64,000 bases of DNA, from NCBI RefSeq assembly GCF_029981845.1, contig NZ_CP104164.1:186001-250000 (forward strand), read 5' to 3'. Positions within the stretch are counted from its first letter, which is position 1; every line of letters starts with the position of its first letter. The position numbers were made by a program, and so were the translations under genes. Shown piece after piece: positions 60,190 to 64,000 of this stretch. Under the pieces are notes generated by a model. That model saw only the letters and a list, made by a program, of their open reading frames with translations. It had not been told where the DNA came from and ran no database searches. Origin of the DNA: Candidatus Bandiella numerosa. GTDB lineage: Bacteria; Pseudomonadota; Alphaproteobacteria; Rickettsiales; Midichloriaceae.

Positions 60190-62082
60190 TTACGACTTTA
60201 TTTTTAACCACATTTTTTTCAGAATTGAGATATCTTTTTTAACTTGTTTATTATCTTCGTGCATTTTGCTTCCTGGTTTTTTCCTCCTATTAAAATTCTC
60301 CTTATTATACCTTTTAAATCCTCTTTTATTCTCAGTGTTATTCTTGATTTTGTTTTCTAAAGCGCCTTTATCTTCAGATGTATTAAGATGCATCTCATTA
60401 CCATTTTCTGATTTTGTATCGTCTTGCTCGTTAGCTGCAAAATTCTCTGGCATTACATATCTCCTATTTTTTAATGCAGGTACATTAGAAAATTTATGCA
60501 GAACAATTTTATAATCTTCTGCAGATATTATATCATCAATATGTAAATTAATCTGCATATCATAAGCCTTTTCTATGGCACTTAATTCGCTCTTAAAGTG
60601 ATTCATCAAATATACAATGACATCAGTAGTAGCCATCACATTTGCCACTTGTGCTTTTTTCTTACAAAGTAGAAACTTAAGCTTACCAATTAATAACGTA
60701 GCTATTGCACTATTCATAGTCACTTTCCCCTTTCCTGAGCAAGTTGGACATACTTTAGAATTTGCCTCAATAAAGCTTCTTCCAATTCTTTGCCTAGACA
60801 TTTCCAATAGACCAAATTCACTAATTCTGCCTATTTGCACCTTCACTTTATCCTGCCAAAATGCCTTTTTTAATTGCCTCTCCACTAGCTTTTTATTTTG
60901 CAAATCAAGCATATCGATAAAATCTATTACTATCAATCCTGATAATCCTCTGAATTTAACTTGCTTAGCTATTTCTAGCGTTGCTTCTAGATTAATGTTC
61001 AAAGCAGTATTTTCTATACTATATTCTTCTGTATAAGTGCCTGAATTAACATCAATCGATATAAGTGCCTCAGTGGTATTTATCACCAAATACCCCCCTG
61101 ATTTTAACTTCACTGTATTAGAATAAAGCTCGTGCAATTGCTCCTCTATATTATGCTCGTATAATATTGGAGATGCGCTTGTGTATTCTTCTAATTTTTG
61201 AGTATTTCTTGGAATAAAGATATTTAAAAATTCTTTTACTTTTTCATATGCATCACTGCCCGAAACTATGATTTTTTCAACTTCACTCGTATAATGCTCT
61301 TTTACTCCATTAATAAGCAAATCTCCCTCCTCATATACTAACGATGGGGCATAAGAAGAAACTGCAGAACTTTTTATTTTTTCCCAAGTTCTATTTAAAT
61401 ATTGAAAATCTCTTTTAATTTCCGCCTTCGTCCTATATGCAGAGGCAGTTCTGAGTATTAAACTTGATTCCGTATGATTTTCTAATAATTCCTCAGAAAT
61501 AGATTTTAATCTTTCTCTTTCTTCAGTATCATCTAGTTTTCTGGAAATACCTAGGTTATTTTTGAATGAATTAGGGGAAAATACACAATATCTACCAGAC
61601 AATGAAATATAAGTAGTTAAAAATGCTCCTTTATTGCCTCTCTCCTCTTTCTCAACCTGCACTAAAATTATCTGATCTTTTTTTATTACTTCTTGTATTT
61701 TATAGCTATTGTAAAGCTCATTATTGAATAAGTTTTTTACAGTCTTGTTGCTCGATTCAAAAGATTGTGAAATATCATCATCTGCTACTTCAGCATCTTT
61801 TATCTTATTAAGTAATTGCTCTTTATCAGCAACTGGTATTTGATAATACTTAGGGTGGATCATTTCGAAGGATAAAAACCCTTTTCTATCGCTCCCATAA
61901 TCTATAAATGCTGCTTGCAAAGATGGCTCTATTCTATTTACCTTACCTAAATAAATATTACCCTTAATTAGTTTTTTACGGGAATTTTGATAAAAAAATT
62001 CTTCTAATTTTCCCTTATCATCTAATAAAACAAATTTTGTCTCTTCTGGGTAAAACGCATCAATTAATATTTTTTTTGACAT
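60190..62082 (-). CDS. rne: Ribonuclease E/G
   Basis: RNase E/G cleaves single-stranded AU-rich RNA and starts mRNA decay and rRNA/tRNA processing. The 630 residues have the S1 domain (GNIYLGKVNRIEPSLQAAFI, SDRKGFLSF), the 5'-sensor/RNase H region, the DNase I-like catalytic domain with ISIDVNSGTYTEEYSIENTA and IVIDFIDML supplying the magnesium-binding Asp residues, and the zinc-link CPTCSGKG. The C-terminal 95 or so residues are polar and Lys/Asn-rich, probably a short, diverged degradosome scaffold. A strong AAGGAG precedes the start. A 395-base leader-like gap lies upstream. Confidence 0.93.
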   Translation of the reverse strand: MSKKILIDAFYPEETKFVLLDDKGKLEEFFYQNSRKKLIKGNIYLGKVNRIEPSLQAAFIDYGSDRKGFLSFEMIHPKYYQIPVADKEQLLNKIKDAEVADDDISQSFESSNKTVKNLFNNELYNSYKIQEVIKKDQIILVQVEKEERGNKGAFLTTYISLSGRYCVFSPNSFKNNLGISRKLDDTEERERLKSISEELLENHTESSLILRTASAYRTKAEIKRDFQYLNRTWEKIKSSAVSSYAPSLVYEEGDLLINGVKEHYTSEVEKIIVSGSDAYEKVKEFLNIFIPRNTQKLEEYTSASPILYEHNIEEQLHELYSNTVKLKSGGYLVINTTEALISIDVNSGTYTEEYSIENTALNINLEATLEIAKQVKFRGLSGLIVIDFIDMLDLQNKKLVERQLKKAFWQDKVKVQIGRISEFGLLEMSRQRIGRSFIEANSKVCPTCSGKGKVTMNSAIATLLIGKLKFLLCKKKAQVANVMATTDVIVYLMNHFKSELSAIEKAYDMQINLHIDDIISAEDYKIVLHKFSNVPALKNRRYVMPENFAANEQDDTKSENGNEMHLNTSEDKGALENKIKNNTENKRGFKRYNKENFNRRKKPGSKMHEDNKQVKKDISILKKMWLKIKS

Positions 62083-62477
62083 TATATTTCTCCTTGTAAT
62101 TTTTACTGTACTTTATGACTAACTATATTCACAAATCGCCAAATGACACTTATAGACTATTATTGGCCTATAACCCTATGCCTTTATCAATCATAAATTC
62201 TGCACGCCCATTTAGTGACCTGCATGATTTTATCGTATAGATTATAATGAAATTAGAAAAAAATGATAGCTTAAATATAGCATAGAAGATTTTGCATGAT
62301 TTTTACGTAGCAATTAAGCAAGGATTTTGCCAGATTTATAGCTATTCAAATATGTTTAATATTTTGTATATGATAAAAGATAATCACCGCAACACCAACA
62401 AAAAAAGCTTCTATAAGTATCACTTAAAATACAGTTTAATAAATAATGAAAAGCCAAAATTTATATCCTAACTTTAA
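62083..62477. other. 395-base gene-free region upstream of rne
   Basis: I find no ORF with a credible start here and no recognisable structured RNA. It is AT-rich and holds a direct repeat of TGCATGATTTT (62221-62231 and 62293-62303, 72 bases apart, followed by similar ATCGTA and TACGTA). On the minus strand it is the leader and promoter region of rne. A long rne leader is known to mediate autoregulation in E. coli; a similar role here is only a guess. Confidence 0.5.
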
Positions 62478-63311
62478 TTATATATAAATTTTTTCATAAT
62501 GAATCCAGAAATTTTTGAATATTTCCTTAAGCTTATTCATTGCTACTTTTACATCTTCTTCTTGTTCAAATATACCAAAACATGTTGAGCCAGAACCACT
62601 CATTCTACCTACCAGGCAATTATTTTGTTTTTTTATTATCTTCAATAACTCACCTATAAGTGGATGCTTTTGTATAGCATATTTTTCTAAATCATTTTTA
62701 CCATGAAAAATTTCATAAATAATATCATCCTTATTACACGAAATTTTTGGAGTAAAATCACCTTTAACACATGAATAAATCTCTTTTGTCTCCACTGCCA
62801 AGCCAGGGTTTATTAATAAAATAAATAACTTCTTATTTATATTTATTGGGGTGATCTTATCCCCTATTCCTTCAATAAATGCATTTTTACCATAATAAAA
62901 AAAAGGCACATCCGCCCCAATATTATGCGCTACCTCACTTATCTGTTTAGCAGTTAATTCTGGAAAATTCCATATTTTTGACATTAAATTTAGTATAACA
63001 GCAGCATTTGATGAACCACCACCTAGGCCAGCAGCTATTGGAATATTTTTTTTTATATGTATTTTTGCAAATTTTAAAGAATCATTAATAGTATTAATGT
63101 AGTTTAATACTTTTATAACTATGTTATTTTCTATTAATTTACAATTTTCAAATGAGCAAGAAGATATATCAACAGATGAATCAATGGTGATAAAATCTGA
63201 CAAACTCAACAGCACAAAGTAGCTTTGTATATTATGGTATCCATTTGCATTTCTATCAATCACATTTAAAAATAAATTAACCTTTGCATGCGATCTTGCA
63301 GTATAAATCAC
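62478..63311 (-). CDS. ispE: 4-diphosphocytidyl-2-C-methyl-D-erythritol kinase IspE
   Basis: IspE is the GHMP-family kinase of the non-mevalonate (MEP) pathway to isopentenyl diphosphate. The 277-residue protein has ARSHAKVNLFLNVIDRNANG, the ATP-binding motif PIAAGLGGGSSNAAVIL, GADVPFF and the C-terminal MSGSGSTCFG. Its product supplies IspA encoded at 22.6 kb. It lies five bases downstream of rho. Presence of IspE implies the organism still makes its own isoprenoids, unlike classical Rickettsia, which take them from the host. Confidence 0.96.
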   Translation of the reverse strand: MIYTARSHAKVNLFLNVIDRNANGYHNIQSYFVLLSLSDFITIDSSVDISSCSFENCKLIENNIVIKVLNYINTINDSLKFAKIHIKKNIPIAAGLGGGSSNAAVILNLMSKIWNFPELTAKQISEVAHNIGADVPFFYYGKNAFIEGIGDKITPININKKLFILLINPGLAVETKEIYSCVKGDFTPKISCNKDDIIYEIFHGKNDLEKYAIQKHPLIGELLKIIKKQNNCLVGRMSGSGSTCFGIFEQEEDVKVAMNKLKEIFKNFWIHYEKIYI

Positions 63312-63316
63312 TTAGA

Positions 63317-64000
63317 CTATTCTTGTTTTTTACTCGGACTATAAGTATTCATCTGCTTAAAAAATTCATCATTATTTTTTGAATATTTCATTTTATTGAT
63401 TAAAAATTCTATAGCTTCAGTTGTATTCATAGGGTTAAGTATTTTTCTAATCACCCAAGCTTTAGCTAAATTAGCTTTATCAATCAATAATTCTTCCTTC
63501 CTAGTACCAGATTTTGCTATATCTATAGCTGGAAAAACCCGTTTATCTGCAATTTTTCTATCTAGTACGATTTCTGCATTTCCTGTACCTTTGAATTCTT
63601 CAAAAATTACTTCATCCATCCTAGAACCAGTTTCTACCAATGCCGTTGCAATTATTGTAAGAGAACCTCCTTCTTCGATATTTCTTGCTGCTCCAAAAAA
63701 TTTCTTCGGCCTTTGCAAAGCGTTTGAATCTACCCCTCCACTTAAAACTTTACCTGAGGACGGAGCAATGTCATTGTAAGCTCTAGCCAATCTAGTGATA
63801 GAATCCAGTAGCACTACTACATCTTTTTTTGATTCTACCAACCTTCTTGCTTTTTCTATTACTATCTCTGCCAATTGAACATGCCTATGAGATGGCTCAT
63901 CAAAAGTAGAACTCACTACCTCTCCTTTTACAGATCTCAACATATCTGTTACCTCCTCGGGTCTTTCTCCTATTGAAAGTACAATTAGATAAATATCTGG
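63317..64000 (-). CDS. rho: Transcription termination factor Rho, C-terminal 227 residues (5' end beyond window)
   Basis: Rho is the hexameric RNA translocase that ends transcription. The frame is open to the window edge and contains only the second half of the ATPase domain: GERPEEVTDM, KGEVVSSTFDEPSHRHVQ, VVVLLDSITRLARAYN, GGVDSNALQRPKKFFGAARN, ALVETGSRMDEVIFEEFKGT, and the arginines of LDRKIADKRVF and SGTRKEELL. The N-terminal cold-shock RNA-binding domain and Walker A lie outside. Where other Rho proteins read IDERPEEVT this one reads IGERPEEVT, so an acidic residue next to the catalytic Glu is missing. Confidence 0.96.
   Translation of the reverse strand, partial: PDIYLIVLSIGERPEEVTDMLRSVKGEVVSSTFDEPSHRHVQLAEIVIEKARRLVESKKDVVVLLDSITRLARAYNDIAPSSGKVLSGGVDSNALQRPKKFFGAARNIEEGGSLTIIATALVETGSRMDEVIFEEFKGTGNAEIVLDRKIADKRVFPAIDIAKSGTRKEELLIDKANLAKAWVIRKILNPMNTTEAIEFLINKMKYSKNNDEFFKQMNTYSPSKKQE

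Overview
The window is an AT-rich, gene-dense, 64 kb stretch of bacterial chromosome. Gene content points to the alphaproteobacterial order Rickettsiales. It has a class I (archaeal-type) lysyl-tRNA synthetase, an archaeal-looking valyl-tRNA synthetase, pyruvate phosphate dikinase, a Thermus/Rickettsia-type isocitrate dehydrogenase, COQ9 and UbiK ubiquinone factors, a VirB6/TrbL protein and several candidate host-interaction proteins. It also carries flagellar genes (fliO-fliP and fliL-fliM-DUF6468-motE), which classical Rickettsia lack but Midichloriaceae-like and other early-branching, often protist-associated, Rickettsiales keep. A Midichloriaceae-like endosymbiont is my best guess; this is inference from gene content only. 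I saw no insertion sequence, integrase, rRNA or CRISPR array.

Layout. 1-2.8 kb: ppdK (3' end outside the window) and recA on the minus strand. 3.0-7.7 kb, plus strand: tsaB, icd, dprA, pal, a clear terminator, and an RsuA/RluB pseudouridine synthase. 7.8-12.5 kb, minus strand: mlaC-mlaA, a TPR-methyltransferase, an SPFH/NfeD pair and rsmA. 12.6-15.8 kb, plus: lptD-surA. 15.9-20.0 kb, minus: a 1279-residue pentapeptide-repeat membrane protein and ubiK. 20.1-21.9 kb, plus: lgt, a 46-codon ORF and an orphan HvfC/BufC-like gene. 22.0-26.1 kb, minus: petA, ispA, ligA, coq9. 26.2-29.1 kb, plus: map, holA, mraY. 29.1-31.1 kb, minus: a SafE-like transporter and bamB. 31.2-38.7 kb, plus: a lone large virB6, alr, mlaEF and fliOP. 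38.7-41.2 kb: valS. 41.2-45.1 kb, minus: a likely accessory operon (unknown protein, Sel1-repeat/J-domain protein, outer-membrane barrel) behind a near-consensus promoter, then tRNA-Ile(CAU). 45.5-56.6 kb, plus: lysS (class I), pdhA-flavodoxin-pdhB, the fliL-motE cluster, a fatty acid desaturase, tRNA-Pro, a degenerate sensor kinase and holB-lspA (to 57.1 kb). 57.1-64 kb, minus: ccmB-ccmA, msbA, rne, ispE and the C-terminal part of rho.

How it fits together. Most of the window is housekeeping. Envelope biogenesis is prominent: LptD, SurA, BamB, Pal, Lgt and LspA for outer-membrane and lipoprotein assembly; MlaA, C, E and F for phospholipid transport; MraY and Alr for peptidoglycan; an MsbA-type flippase. 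Respiratory metabolism is represented by PDH E1, Icd, Rieske protein, ubiquinone factors and CcmAB. The accessory layer consists of the pentapeptide-repeat giant with a 30-residue super-repeat, the Sel1/J-domain operon, the lone VirB6, the orphan DUF2063 protein and the histidine-kinase-like protein that has lost its ATP-binding boxes. No complete new multi-gene system is evident. The best leads for undescribed biology are the pentapeptide giant and the three-gene Sel1/J-domain operon.
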